A DNA stretch of 64,000 nt from RGIG2041 sp045578865 (lineage in GTDB: Bacteria; Bacillota; Clostridia; UBA1381; UMGS1253). This document shows, one piece after another, positions 8,600 through 16,997 of the stretch (position 1 is its first letter; the number at the start of each line of letters is the position of its first letter). Location: assembly GCA_045578865.1 (NCBI GenBank), contig JAZNLB010000013.1, forward strand, positions 1-64,000. Reading direction: 5' to 3'. A model generated the notes under the pieces. That model was not told the origin of the DNA. It saw only the letters and a list, made by a program, of their open reading frames with translations, and did no database searches. The translations under genes and the position numbers were made by a program.

Positions 8600-9346
8600 T
8601 TAGAACTTAACGATACCTGCAAAGTCATCAGACTTTAAGGATGCGCCGCCAACGAGGCCGCCGTTAATATCGCTCATACCGAACAGTGCTGCTGCGTTGC
8701 TCGGTTTTACGCTGCCGCCGTACTGGATAACCAGACCGTCAGCCACATTGTCACCGTACAGTTCGCGCACAACCACACGAATCGCCGCGCAAACCTCGTT
8801 TGCCTGCTCATCCGTTGCAGTTTTGCCCGTACCGATTGCCCAAATCGGCTCGTATGCGATGATACATTTTGCCATATCCTCGGCGCTTACATTCATAAAT
8901 GCAATCTTCACTTGACTTCTGATTAAGTCGATGGTGATGCCCTGCTCTCTTTCTTCCAAAGATTCGCCAACGCAAACAATCGGCTTTAAGCCTTTTTCGA
9001 GGGCCTTAATCACTTTTTTGTTTACGGTTACATCTGTTTCAGCAAAATACTGTCTTCTTTCGCTGTGTCCGATAATTACATACTCAACGCCCATATCTAC
9101 GAGCATATCTGCGCTTACTTCGCCGGTGAACGCACCGCTGTCTTCAAAGTGAAGGTTTTGTGCGCCGATTTTTACGCATGTGCCCTTAGCAGCTTCGATA
9201 GCTGCTGCGAGGCTTGTGTACGGCACGCATGCTACTACTTCTGCAACCGCACCGTCTACTTTCGGTGCCAATTCCTTGATGAAAGCAGCCGTCTCGGACG
9301 GAAGCTTGTTCATTTTCCAGTTACCTGCTACTACATACTTTTTCAT
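8600..9346 (-). CDS. tpiA: Triosephosphate isomerase
   Basis: Interconverts glyceraldehyde-3-phosphate and dihydroxyacetone phosphate. 248 residues, typical length. Catalytic residues are visible: Lys11 in GNWKMNK, His94 in IIGHSERR, Glu166 in AYEPIWAIGTGKT. The start at 9346 follows AAAGGAAAG; an upstream in-frame start at 9427 would read through the dispersed repeat at 9366-9395 and was rejected. Second gene of the pgk-tpiA-gpmI operon. Confidence 0.97.
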   Translation of the reverse strand: MKKYVVAGNWKMNKLPSETAAFIKELAPKVDGAVAEVVACVPYTSLAAAIEAAKGTCVKIGAQNLHFEDSGAFTGEVSADMLVDMGVEYVIIGHSERRQYFAETDVTVNKKVIKALEKGLKPIVCVGESLEEREQGITIDLIRSQVKIAFMNVSAEDMAKCIIAYEPIWAIGTGKTATDEQANEVCAAIRVVVRELYGDNVADGLVIQYGGSVKPSNAAALFGMSDINGGLVGGASLKSDDFAGIVKF

Positions 9347-9506
9347 TTTGTATTCTTTCCTTTCGTTAAGCCGAGGGGAGCCAAACCCCTTAGGCCCTAT
9401 ACTTGTTAAATTACCGCCCTTTGGCATTGTCGTTCTCGCAAGGCGCCAAATCCACTTTCAGAGCCGCAACCGCTCTTTGCGGCCACGGCCCTGACAGAAG
9501 ATAAAA
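9347..9506 (-). other. 160-bp pgk-tpiA spacer with two hairpins
   Basis: Unusually long for this operon. It holds the repeat copy at 9366-9395, an extended similarity to about 9448, and a 7-bp hairpin (GCCGCAA at 9463-9469 with its complement at 9477-9483). No ORF with a ribosome binding site is visible. Confidence 0.5.
9366..9395 (+). repeat. Dispersed short hairpin repeat, copy A
   Basis: Contains the core AAGCCGAGGGGAGCCAAACC followed by CCTTAGG. The AGGGG and CCCCT parts can pair. Near-identical cores occur at 27123-27150 (inverted) and 29509-29538. Confidence 0.6.
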
Positions 9507-10700
9507 TTATTTGTCGTTTAATGCCACGATACCCGGAAGTGCTTTGCCTTCAAGGAACTCAAGGGAAGCGCCGCCGCCGGTGGAGATGTGGCTCATCTTA
9601 TCGCCGAGACCTGCCTGGTTTACAGCTGCAACGCTGTCGCCGCCGCCGATAATAGTAATCGCATCCAAATCAGCAAGCATCTGTGCGATTGCGTTTGTAC
9701 CCTTTGCAAAGGTCGGCATTTCAAATACGCCCATCGGTCCGTTCCATACAACTGTTTTTGCATCTTTGAGTGCATCTTTGTAGAGCTCGATCGTCTTTTC
9801 GCCGATGTCAAGACCCTGCCAGCCTGCTTCAATGCCACCGCGGTCTACGGTCTTGTGCTCTGCATCGTTATCAAAAGCGGTTGCCACAACGGTATCTATC
9901 GGAATGAGCAGTTTTACGCCCTTCTTTTCGGCCTTTTCCATCATTTCCTTTGCGTAGTCAATAAAATCTGCTTCAAGCAGGGAATTGCCCACTTCTTCGC
10001 CGCGAGCTTTCATAAAGGTGTAAGCCATACCGCCGCCGATGATGAGGGTATCTACCTTTTCGAGCAAGTTGTTGATTACGGAAATCTTGGAAGAAACCTT
10101 AGAACCGCCCAGAATGGCAACGCATGGTCTTGCCGGATTGTCTACGGCGTTGCCGAGATACTCGATTTCCTTTTGGATAAGGTAGCCTGCTGCGGATTCT
10201 TTAAGGAATTTGGTTACGCCTTCTGTGGAGCAGTGTGCTCTGTGTGCAGTGCCGAAGGCATCGTTTACGAATACATCAGCGAGGGAAGCGAGTTCTTCGC
10301 TGAATGTTTCGATGTTTTTGGTTTCTTCTGCTCTGTAACGAGTGTTTTGGAGCAATACAACATCGCCGTCTTTCATTTCTGCAACGGCTTTCTTTGCGTT
10401 TTCGCCTACAACATTATCGTCTGCTGCAAAAATTACATCCTTACCAAGTTTTGCGGAAAGGCAGGCAGCAACCGGTGCCAGAGAAAACTCCGGCTTCGGC
10501 TCTCCCTTGGGTTTGCCCATATGGGAGCAAAGAATAACCTTTGCACCGTTTTCGATCAGATACTTGATGGTAGGCAGTGCGCCATTGATTCTGGTTTCGT
10601 CGGTGATTTTGTCGCCGTCGAGCGGAACATTAAAATCACAACGCACCAATACGCGCTTGCCACTTACCTGCAAGTCTTCGATTGTCTTTTTGCTAAACAT
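9507..10700 (-). CDS. pgk: Phosphoglycerate kinase
   Basis: Transfers phosphate from 1,3-bisphosphoglycerate to ADP. 397 residues, the normal length. The N-terminal GKRVLVRCDFNVPL, the hinge region VVWNGPMGVFE and the C-terminal GGGDSVAAV and STGGGASLEFLEG motifs identify it. The ATG at 10700 is preceded by AGAGGTG; the in-frame GTG three codons earlier lies inside that site. First gene of the glycolytic operon, with a clear promoter at 10752-10780. Confidence 0.97.
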   Translation of the reverse strand: MFSKKTIEDLQVSGKRVLVRCDFNVPLDGDKITDETRINGALPTIKYLIENGAKVILCSHMGKPKGEPKPEFSLAPVAACLSAKLGKDVIFAADDNVVGENAKKAVAEMKDGDVVLLQNTRYRAEETKNIETFSEELASLADVFVNDAFGTAHRAHCSTEGVTKFLKESAAGYLIQKEIEYLGNAVDNPARPCVAILGGSKVSSKISVINNLLEKVDTLIIGGGMAYTFMKARGEEVGNSLLEADFIDYAKEMMEKAEKKGVKLLIPIDTVVATAFDNDAEHKTVDRGGIEAGWQGLDIGEKTIELYKDALKDAKTVVWNGPMGVFEMPTFAKGTNAIAQMLADLDAITIIGGGDSVAAVNQAGLGDKMSHISTGGGASLEFLEGKALPGIVALNDK

Positions 10701-10751
10701 TTTCAACACCTCTTAAATTGTAATTATTTACCTTTTAAAGTAACTTACTAT

Positions 10752-10780
10752 ATTATATATGAAATAGGCAGAAATTTCAA
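10752..10780 (-). promoter_or_regulatory. Promoter of pgk-tpiA-gpmI
   Basis: Minus-strand TTGAAA and TATAAT boxes with 17-bp spacing; the leader to the pgk start is about 45 bp. Confidence 0.75.
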
Positions 10781-10806
10781 GAGAAAAATTACATTTCGTG
10801 AAAGTT

Positions 10807-10836
10807 TTGTCGGGCGTGAAGTGCTTGGGATATAAT
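10807..10836 (+). promoter_or_regulatory. Orphan promoter in the pgk/permease intergenic region
   Basis: TTGTCG and TATAAT boxes with 18-bp spacing on the plus strand. No protein gene follows within 370 bp, so it may drive a small RNA or an extended leader of the permease operon. Confidence 0.4.
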
Positions 10837-10990
10837 TATGGGTAAGCATGGCTTATTTTGCTCGTCGCCAAAAATATTTATGCAAAAATGCAGTGTGTAT
10901 CCGGGCGCAACTGAAAAAAGAGAAGGAGTTGCAATATTTTTTGTAACGAAGTAGGTCGACAAGGTTAAAAGTCTGAAAAAGCCGTAAAAA

Positions 10991-11027
10991 TTCACATTTT
11001 TTTAGATGGCATCGTAAAAAATGTGAA
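10991..11027. repeat. 12-bp perfect inverted repeat
   Basis: TTCACATTTTTT at 10991-11002 and its exact complement at 11016-11027 around a 13-nt loop, 42 bp upstream of the permease operon -35 box. It could be an operator or the 3' hairpin of a small transcript. Confidence 0.5.
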
Positions 11028-11068
11028 CTGTATTTAAAAAAAATAAACATTTTTTAAACAAATAATTG

Positions 11069-11097
11069 TTTACATTTCTTGGGGTTTATGTTAATAT
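11069..11097 (+). promoter_or_regulatory. Promoter of the ABC permease operon
   Basis: TTTACA -35 and TAATAT -10 boxes with 17-bp spacing; predicted leader of about 110 nt containing a 9-bp stem (11111-11119 with 11144-11152). Confidence 0.65.
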
Positions 11098-11213
11098 TGT
11101 ATTATAAAATTTCCAAATTGAACTGGCACGGCGTTGGCGATAAAATTTGGAACATAAATTTTCGTATCCTGTACAAGGTGCGGACGATTATAATTGTAAG
11201 GGGAGGATGTCAC

Positions 11214-12797
11214 ATGACGATTGTTGGTGCATCGGGCGAAATCAGATTGTTTGAACCGCCTGTAAAACCGAGTGTCAGCATGAAAAACCTCAAAAAGAAA
11301 CACAAAAAAGTTGTTGCGGATTTGAAGTTTAAAAACAGAATTGCAATGCGCTTTTTGCGTGCGGACTACAAAGAGGACCTTGCTGCTGCGAAGAATGAAA
11401 AGAGAGGCGCAGAAGAAATTGCAAAAATCAAATCGGTATTTGCCGAAGAAAGCGCAAAGAAAACTGCGGAGTTCAAAGCGGAGCTGGAGGCAATTTTAGC
11501 TGCGAATAAGGCAGAAGTAGAAGAAAAGAAAGTTTCCTTTGCGGAAAACTACAAGAAAGACCTTGCACTTTGGAAGAAGCAGCCGGAAATCAGTGAACAA
11601 GACGCTGCTTTAATGAAAGCAGAGTATAAAGCAAAGGTAGCTGAGTTGAAAGCTGAACTTGCTGAGGCAAAGACTCAAAACGCAGCTGCTGTTGCAGAGG
11701 TAAAGAAGATTGCAGATCCGACGGCAAGGAAACTTGCGCTTGCAAAGCAGAAAGAAAAGTTTGAAAAGATTAAGGGTGACATCGCAGAGGCAAAGCGTGT
11801 TGCGACCGAGACCTATGAAAGAGCTGTATATTCTGAAGAAAAGTATTACGAAATTCATCAGAAACAAAAGAACATCAATTCGATTCTGCGTGATAAGTCT
11901 CTCTTGTTTATGTTGATTCCGTATTTACTGTTCTTTGCTACATATTACTATGCACCTTATTTCGGTTTGCAAATTGCTTTTAAAGACTATTCTATCCGAA
12001 AAGGTATATGGGCAAGTGAATGGGTAGGCTTGGAAAACTTCAAGACCTTCCTTGGCGGACCTTATTTTGGTCGTTTGATTAGAAACACATTCGTACTTAA
12101 CTTGTACAACTTGCTTCTTGGTTTCCCGGCGCCGATCATCTTTGCGCTGCTGCTCAATGAGCTTAGAAGCAAATTGTTTAAGACGACCATCCAAACGATT
12201 TCTTACCTGCCGCACTTTATCTCTATTGTTGTCATCGCAGGTATCGTTGTAAACTTCCTGGCACCAAGCGGTTTGATTAACCACTTGTATGTTGCCGTGA
12301 TGGAATTCTTCACAGGAAAAAATGTAGACCCGATTTACTTTTTGATGAGACCGGAATACTTCCGTATGATTTATACCCTGATGGGTGTTTGGGCAAGTTT
12401 CGGTTTCGGTTCTATCGTATATAGCTCTGCGATTTCCGGTATTGATCAGGAACTCTATGAGGCTGCAAGAATTGACGGTGCCGGCAGATGGCGCCAGACG
12501 CTCAGCATCACCATTCCGAGCATTATGCCGACGATTGCTATTTATTTGATTATGCAAGTCAGCCGTATGCTTACGCTTGGCTACGAAACCATTATCTTGT
12601 TGTATCAGCCGATTACATACGAAACGGCCGATGTTATCAGTTCTTATTCTTACCGTCAAGGTCTCGGATCAACTTCCGGACGCCCGGACTACTCGTTGTC
12701 TACATCGATTGGTCTGTTCAACGGTGTTGTGTCGCTGACATTGGTTACAATCGCAAATAAGGTTTCCAATAAACTCGGCGATGTGGGCTTGTGGTAA
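11214..12797 (+). CDS. ABC transporter permease, LplB-like, with long N-terminal coiled-coil extension
   Basis: Residues about 223-527 are a CUT1-type sugar permease of the LplB group: first membrane span LLFMLIPYLLFFATYYYAP, six predicted spans, and the cytoplasmic EAA loop EAARIDGAGRWRQTLSI that contacts the ATPase. Residues 1-222 are unlike normal LplB proteins (about 300 residues in total): they are rich in Lys, Glu and Ala, almost free of helix breakers from 25 to 120 and 130 to 215, and look like a long cytoplasmic coiled coil. The start at 11214 is set by AGGGGAGGA 7 bp upstream, and the extension is in frame with no internal site of comparable strength, so it belongs to the protein. 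The second permease follows 18 bp later; no solute-binding protein or ATPase gene is adjacent. Substrate probably a carbohydrate, not determinable. Confidence 0.9.
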   Translation: MTIVGASGEIRLFEPPVKPSVSMKNLKKKHKKVVADLKFKNRIAMRFLRADYKEDLAAAKNEKRGAEEIAKIKSVFAEESAKKTAEFKAELEAILAANKAEVEEKKVSFAENYKKDLALWKKQPEISEQDAALMKAEYKAKVAELKAELAEAKTQNAAAVAEVKKIADPTARKLALAKQKEKFEKIKGDIAEAKRVATETYERAVYSEEKYYEIHQKQKNINSILRDKSLLFMLIPYLLFFATYYYAPYFGLQIAFKDYSIRKGIWASEWVGLENFKTFLGGPYFGRLIRNTFVLNLYNLLLGFPAPIIFALLLNELRSKLFKTTIQTISYLPHFISIVVIAGIVVNFLAPSGLINHLYVAVMEFFTGKNVDPIYFLMRPEYFRMIYTLMGVWASFGFGSIVYSSAISGIDQELYEAARIDGAGRWRQTLSITIPSIMPTIAIYLIMQVSRMLTLGYETIILLYQPITYETADVISSYSYRQGLGSTSGRPDYSLSTSIGLFNGVVSLTLVTIANKVSNKLGDVGLW

Positions 12798-12815
12798 GAA
12801 AGGAGGTATACAGAG

Positions 12816-13712
12816 ATGGCACTTTTTAAAAGAGAAAATAAAATTAAGCGCAGTGTCGGCGAATGGGCTTTTGATATTTTCAATGTTCTGTTAATGCTGT
12901 TCCTTGCGTGTATCACATTGTATCCGTTCTGGTATGTTCTCGTATCCTCGTTTAGTAATCCGCTTTCAGTTGATGCTGGTATTATTTACTGGTGGCCGGA
13001 TGCATTTAATGTAAATTCATACTTGGAAGTATTTGCGATTTCAAACTTCTGGTCTGCGTATCGCAACACGATTATCCTTGCTGTGGGCGGTACAGTAATC
13101 AGTATGCTCTTTACGATTTTGGCGGCTTATCCGTTGTCTAAGAAGCGTTTGTGGAAGAGAAAGTTCTTCACGCTTATTATGGTTATCACCATGAACTTTG
13201 CCGCAGGTATGGTTCCGCGTTACTTGGTATTTAGAGCAACCGGTGCAGTTAATAACCTGCTGATGTATTTGATCGCAACGGCACTTACGCCGATGAATAT
13301 CATCTTGGTTCGTGCGTACTTTGAATCGATTTCTGACTCTTTGGAAGAATCTGCGAAACTTGACGGCGCAGGCGATTGGACAATTTTATTTAAAATTTTC
13401 ATTCCGCTGTCCGTGCCGGTAATTATGACCGTAAGTATGTACTACTTCGTAGCGCGTTGGAACTCTTACTTCTGGGAAATGATTCTTTTAACAGACGAAG
13501 ACAAAGTCCCATTGCAGGTTGTGCTTAAAAACCTTGTTGTTGAGCAACAGGGTAAAGAAGAACTCGCTGATGAAGACGGTTCGCTGCAGAAGAACAAGCA
13601 GACAATTATTTATGCGACGATTATTTGTGCAGCACTTCCGATGTTTGTAGTCTATCCGTTCGTTCAGAGATTCTTCGTTAAGGGTATCATGATTGGTGCC
13701 GTTAAGGGTTGA
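12816..13712 (+). CDS. ABC transporter permease, YtcP-like (carbohydrate)
   Basis: 298-residue inner-membrane permease of the MalG/YtcP group, the usual partner of an LplB-type permease. It has six predicted spans, a Trp/Pro-rich first external loop (IIYWWPDAFNVNSY) and the EAA loop EESAKLDGAGDWTILFKI. An AAAGGAGG site lies before the ATG. It shares the transcript with the preceding gene and ends before a strong terminator; the lipoprotein gene that commonly completes such operons is missing. Confidence 0.92.
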   Translation: MALFKRENKIKRSVGEWAFDIFNVLLMLFLACITLYPFWYVLVSSFSNPLSVDAGIIYWWPDAFNVNSYLEVFAISNFWSAYRNTIILAVGGTVISMLFTILAAYPLSKKRLWKRKFFTLIMVITMNFAAGMVPRYLVFRATGAVNNLLMYLIATALTPMNIILVRAYFESISDSLEESAKLDGAGDWTILFKIFIPLSVPVIMTVSMYYFVARWNSYFWEMILLTDEDKVPLQVVLKNLVVEQQGKEELADEDGSLQKNKQTIIYATIICAALPMFVVYPFVQRFFVKGIMIGAVKG

Positions 13713-13776
13713 TTTCTCCCTAAGATATAAAAAGAATACAGTGTTTTGAACAGACCTGTGCAAAACGGAAAATTAT

Positions 13777-13817
13777 AAAAGGACCTCCTATGGCGAATCA
13801 TCATAGGAGGTCCTTTT
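13777..13817 (+). terminator. Terminator of the permease operon
   Basis: 16-bp perfect stem (AAAAGGACCTCCTATG and complement) around a 9-nt loop, with T residues on both sides, so it can work in both directions. Confidence 0.9.
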
Positions 13818-13918
13818 CCTGACAATTATCCAATAAAGAAAGACCTTAACCATAAACAAAACGGATACCATACGAAATGCAACTAGTATATAAAACTCAC
13901 GATTAAACTGAAAAAATA

Positions 13919-13947
13919 TATACATATAGAAGAAAATGTGGTATAAT
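13919..13947 (+). promoter_or_regulatory. Candidate promoter of murT-gatD
   Basis: Consensus TATAAT -10 at 13942-13947 with a weak TATACA -35 box 17 bp upstream; 32 bp before the murT start. Confidence 0.5.
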
Positions 13948-13979
13948 AAGTCAAAAATAATGGATTTTGAGGGTTAATT

Positions 13980-15323
13980 ATGGAACTCGGACTATCTGTC
14001 GCCATTGTAGCGGCAAAACTTACAGAGCATATTTGCCGACGCATCGGAACACGCGCATCGTCACTTCCCGGCAAGGTGGCGCGCTTGGTGTGTCCGGATT
14101 TTATTACACGGATGGCAAAAAAAGTGCGCGGTGAAATTATCGTGACCTGCGGCACGAACGGCAAAACGACTACGAATAATTTGATGTATACATGCCTGAC
14201 GAAGGCGGGCAGAAAATGCGTGTGCAATACGATTGGTGCGAATATGCTCAATGGTATTGCGACGGCGTTTGTGCGTAGTGCATCTGTTTGGGGTACACTG
14301 GATGCCGACTGCGCTTGCTTTGAGGTGGATGAAGCTTATCTGCATCAAGCATTTGGCGAATTTACGCCGGATTTGATTGTGGTAACGAACTTGTTTGTTG
14401 ACCAGCTTGACCGCTATGGTGAGGTGGATGCGACGGAAAAACTGCTTTTAAAGGCCTTTGACCTTGCGCCGAATGCAACCTATATATTAAATGCGGATGA
14501 CCCTGTAACCTCAATGTTCGGGCAGGGAAAAAATGCGGTGTATTACGGTATCGGCGAAGCCCTTACCCTGCGCCGACCGGCAGAAAAAACTTCGGAAGTA
14601 TATTGCACGCTTTGCGGCGGCAAACTTCGTTATGACCATGTTTGTTATGATAAAATCGGGCAGTACCGCTGTGAGGGTTGCGGCTATGCAAATCCGCGCG
14701 CCGAGGTCGTTGCAGAAGGGATCACACTTTCGGAAGGACAACTTGGTTTTGCAATCGGTCAAAGACGGATTACAACACCGATAACGGGTGTTTACAACAT
14801 TTATAATATTTTGATGGCGGCAACGGCGATGCGTAGCGTTGGCGTGGACGATGCGGTTTGTGATGCGGTATTTAATGCACAAAAACCGGAACCGGGACGC
14901 ATGAGTCAATTTGCGCTGCACAACAAGACGGCGTATCTGATTTTATCAAAAAATCCGACGGGTTTTAACCAGTCGGTGATGACGGTGCTCAATGATGCAC
15001 GCAAAAAGGATGTTTTGCTTGCCATAAATGATGCCGCCGGAGACGGCGAGGATGTTTGCTGGATTTGGGATGTGGATTTGGAGTCGCTTGTTTCCGCTTC
15101 GGATGGACGGATTGTTTTGTGTGGCACGCGCGCGTATGATGTGTACTTGCGGTTGCAATATGCGGATATGGACATGCAAAGAGTTTCGGTGTATGCCGAT
15201 TATGATTCTGCGGCGCTGGCTTTGGCGGAAGGCGGAGCGGCGGTTGCCTATGCGCTGGTCAATTATACCGCCATGTATCCGATGTATAAGGCGCTGGAAA
15301 AATTGCAGGAAGGGGACAAATAA
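13980..15323 (+). CDS. murT: Lipid II isoglutaminyl synthase, MurT subunit
   Basis: Mur-ligase-like subunit of the MurT/GatD complex, which amidates the D-glutamate of lipid II to D-isoglutamine. 447 residues. The P-loop TCGTNGKTTT is at about residues 57-66, a four-cysteine zinc ribbon (CTLC and CEGC pairs) at about 210-235 is characteristic of MurT, and the C-terminal DUF1727 domain carries ILSKNPTGFNQ and WIWDVDLE. The aspartate in that last motif matches the region of the Asp that completes the GatD triad in S. aureus. GAGGG precedes the ATG. gatD follows one base after the stop codon. Confidence 0.95.
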   Translation: MELGLSVAIVAAKLTEHICRRIGTRASSLPGKVARLVCPDFITRMAKKVRGEIIVTCGTNGKTTTNNLMYTCLTKAGRKCVCNTIGANMLNGIATAFVRSASVWGTLDADCACFEVDEAYLHQAFGEFTPDLIVVTNLFVDQLDRYGEVDATEKLLLKAFDLAPNATYILNADDPVTSMFGQGKNAVYYGIGEALTLRRPAEKTSEVYCTLCGGKLRYDHVCYDKIGQYRCEGCGYANPRAEVVAEGITLSEGQLGFAIGQRRITTPITGVYNIYNILMAATAMRSVGVDDAVCDAVFNAQKPEPGRMSQFALHNKTAYLILSKNPTGFNQSVMTVLNDARKKDVLLAINDAAGDGEDVCWIWDVDLESLVSASDGRIVLCGTRAYDVYLRLQYADMDMQRVSVYADYDSAALALAEGGAAVAYALVNYTAMYPMYKALEKLQEGDK

Positions 15324-15324
15324 G

Positions 15325-16044
15325 ATGAAAAAGACGCTTACAATTTATCATTTGTACCCCGATTTGATGGATGTATATGCCGACCATGGTAATGTGACGG
15401 TTTTGCAAAAACGCCTTGAATGGCGTGGATTTGAAGTAAATGTGCGTACGCTGACGATGGGGCAGGTGCCGGATTTTACGGATGCGGACATTGTGCTCAT
15501 CGGTGCGGGTAGCGCACAGGCGCAAAAAACGGTTGCTTCTATGGGCGATGTTTTGGCAGCACCGCTGAAAACCTATGCAGAAGACGGCGGTGTTGTATTG
15601 GCTGTCGGCGCAGGATTTGAACTGCTCGGCAACACATTTGAAAATGACGGCGAAATTTTAGACGGTTTCGGTATATTGGATATGAATTCTCGCAAAGCAA
15701 AAACCCGTATGGTCGGACATTTTATAGCGCAGGCAGATTTGGGCGGCGAGATAGTTACACTGGTTGGTTTTGAGCATCATACCTGCGGCATGGATATAAA
15801 GTCTCTTTCGCCGTTTGCCAAGGTCGTTTCAGGGTATGGCAACGGGGACACAACGGATGGCGCAGTATACAAAAATGTGATTGGCACATATATGCACGGG
15901 CCGATTTTGCCGAAAAATCCGGCACTGGCGGATTTTTTGATTTCTGCCGCATTGATGAAAAAATACAATAGCGCAACCCTTGCACCGCTGGAGGATGAAA
16001 TGGCGCAGAAGGCGAGAAGTGTCGTGCTGGAGAGGGGAAAATAA
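15325..16044 (+). CDS. gatD: GatD-like subunit of lipid II amidotransferase, catalytic cysteine replaced
   Basis: In S. aureus GatD is the glutaminase that feeds ammonia to MurT. This 239-residue protein matches GatD along its length (TIYHLYPDLMDVYADHGN near the start, GTYMHGPILPKNP near the end), but where GatD has the nucleophile motif AICGGYQLLG it reads AVGAGFELLG: the codon at 15607-15609 is GGC, so residue 95 is Gly instead of Cys. The triad histidine is kept (His191). The glutamine-site motif GGGQD is also changed (GAGSAQ). By family knowledge such a protein should not hydrolyse glutamine; it may be a structural partner of MurT, with ammonia taken from elsewhere. The next gene starts 1 bp after the stop. 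Confidence 0.9.
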   Translation: MKKTLTIYHLYPDLMDVYADHGNVTVLQKRLEWRGFEVNVRTLTMGQVPDFTDADIVLIGAGSAQAQKTVASMGDVLAAPLKTYAEDGGVVLAVGAGFELLGNTFENDGEILDGFGILDMNSRKAKTRMVGHFIAQADLGGEIVTLVGFEHHTCGMDIKSLSPFAKVVSGYGNGDTTDGAVYKNVIGTYMHGPILPKNPALADFLISAALMKKYNSATLAPLEDEMAQKARSVVLERGK

Positions 16045-16045
16045 G

Positions 16046-16984
16046 ATGAGCAGTTTACTAGTGGCAACACAGGTTATTTTGCCTCTTTTAATCTTGATGT
16101 TGTTCGGCGTGCTCCTGCGTAAGACAGGCGTGTTGGAGGAGACGACCAATAAAAAAATAAATGTGCTGATTTTTAAGGCGCTTTTACCGATATTGCTATT
16201 TAACAATGTCTATAAATCGGATTTTTTTGAGGCATTTGACGGAAAATTGATTCTGTTTGCAATGCTTAGTGTGCTTGCAGTATATCTGCTTTTAATGTTG
16301 CTCGTACCGGTGTTTATAACAGACAACCGCACGCGCGGTGCATTTATTCAAGGTGTTTTCCGAAGTAATTTAGCCATTTTCGGCATACCGCTTACGCTGT
16401 CGATTGCCGGTGAAGCTGCGGCAGCGAAGGTGGCAGTTGTGGTGGCGTTCACCGTTCCGCTTTACAATGTGCTTGCGGTAATCACGCTTGAAATGTTCCG
16501 TCACGGGAAACCGGAGATTCAAAAGATTTTAAAGGGTATTGTGACGAATCCGTTAATTATTGCCTCTGTGCTTGGTATTGTCGCATCGCTCACAGGGCTT
16601 CGTTTGCCCGCCATTGTCGAAACATCCGTAGGCGATATTGCAAAAATCACAACGCCGCTCGCTTTGATTGTGCTCGGGGCATCGCTTGATTTTGCGCTTT
16701 TGAAAGCAAATTCGATGCGTGTGATGCTGGCGTCTGTCGGCAGGTTGATTGTTGAGCCGCTTGTGTGTATGAGTGTATCTGTTTTATTTGGTTTTCGTGG
16801 TGTGGACCTTGCCGTACTGCTCGCACTTTTTGCATCACCGACCGCTGTTTCGTCCTTCCCTATGGCACAACAAATGGGCAGCGACGATGCACTGGCGGGA
16901 CAGATTATTGCAGTGACAACCGCCTTTTGTATCTTTACCGTATTTTTGTTTGTGTTTGGTTTGGATTTGATAGGTGTTTTGTAA
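16046..16984 (+). CDS. AEC-family (auxin efflux carrier type) transporter
   Basis: 312-residue membrane protein with about ten hydrophobic segments in the two-half arrangement of the AEC/malate permease family: an N-terminal LLILMLFGVLLRKTGVL, a mid-protein polar linker after HGKPEIQKIL, and a C-terminal half with FASPTAVSSFPMAQQMG. Substrates of bacterial members include malate and other organic acids; none can be assigned here. The ATG at 16046 has a GAGAGGGG site and follows gatD by one base, so it is co-transcribed with murT-gatD, although a functional link is not obvious. Confidence 0.88.
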   Translation: MSSLLVATQVILPLLILMLFGVLLRKTGVLEETTNKKINVLIFKALLPILLFNNVYKSDFFEAFDGKLILFAMLSVLAVYLLLMLLVPVFITDNRTRGAFIQGVFRSNLAIFGIPLTLSIAGEAAAAKVAVVVAFTVPLYNVLAVITLEMFRHGKPEIQKILKGIVTNPLIIASVLGIVASLTGLRLPAIVETSVGDIAKITTPLALIVLGASLDFALLKANSMRVMLASVGRLIVEPLVCMSVSVLFGFRGVDLAVLLALFASPTAVSSFPMAQQMGSDDALAGQIIAVTTAFCIFTVFLFVFGLDLIGVL

Positions 16985-16997
16985 AAATAGTGCCATA

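Larger units (their letters stand above)
10701..11213. other. 513-bp intergenic region between pgk and the permease operon
   Basis: Holds the pgk promoter, an orphan plus-strand promoter (10807-10836), a 12-bp inverted repeat (10991-11027), the permease operon promoter (11069-11097) and a leader hairpin (11111-11152). No convincing gene is seen; a 38-codon reading frame at 10838 starts only 2 bp after a -10 box. Confidence 0.6.

Noticed and set aside
9588..10835. Long open frame on the plus strand opposite pgk (415 codons)
   Set aside because: It is antisense to an unmistakable phosphoglycerate kinase, is Cys/Phe-rich, lacks a ribosome binding site and matches no family pattern; a shadow frame.
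10838..10957. 38-codon frame after the orphan promoter
   Set aside because: Its ATG is 2 bp after the -10 box, upstream of the expected transcription start, and it lacks a ribosome binding site.
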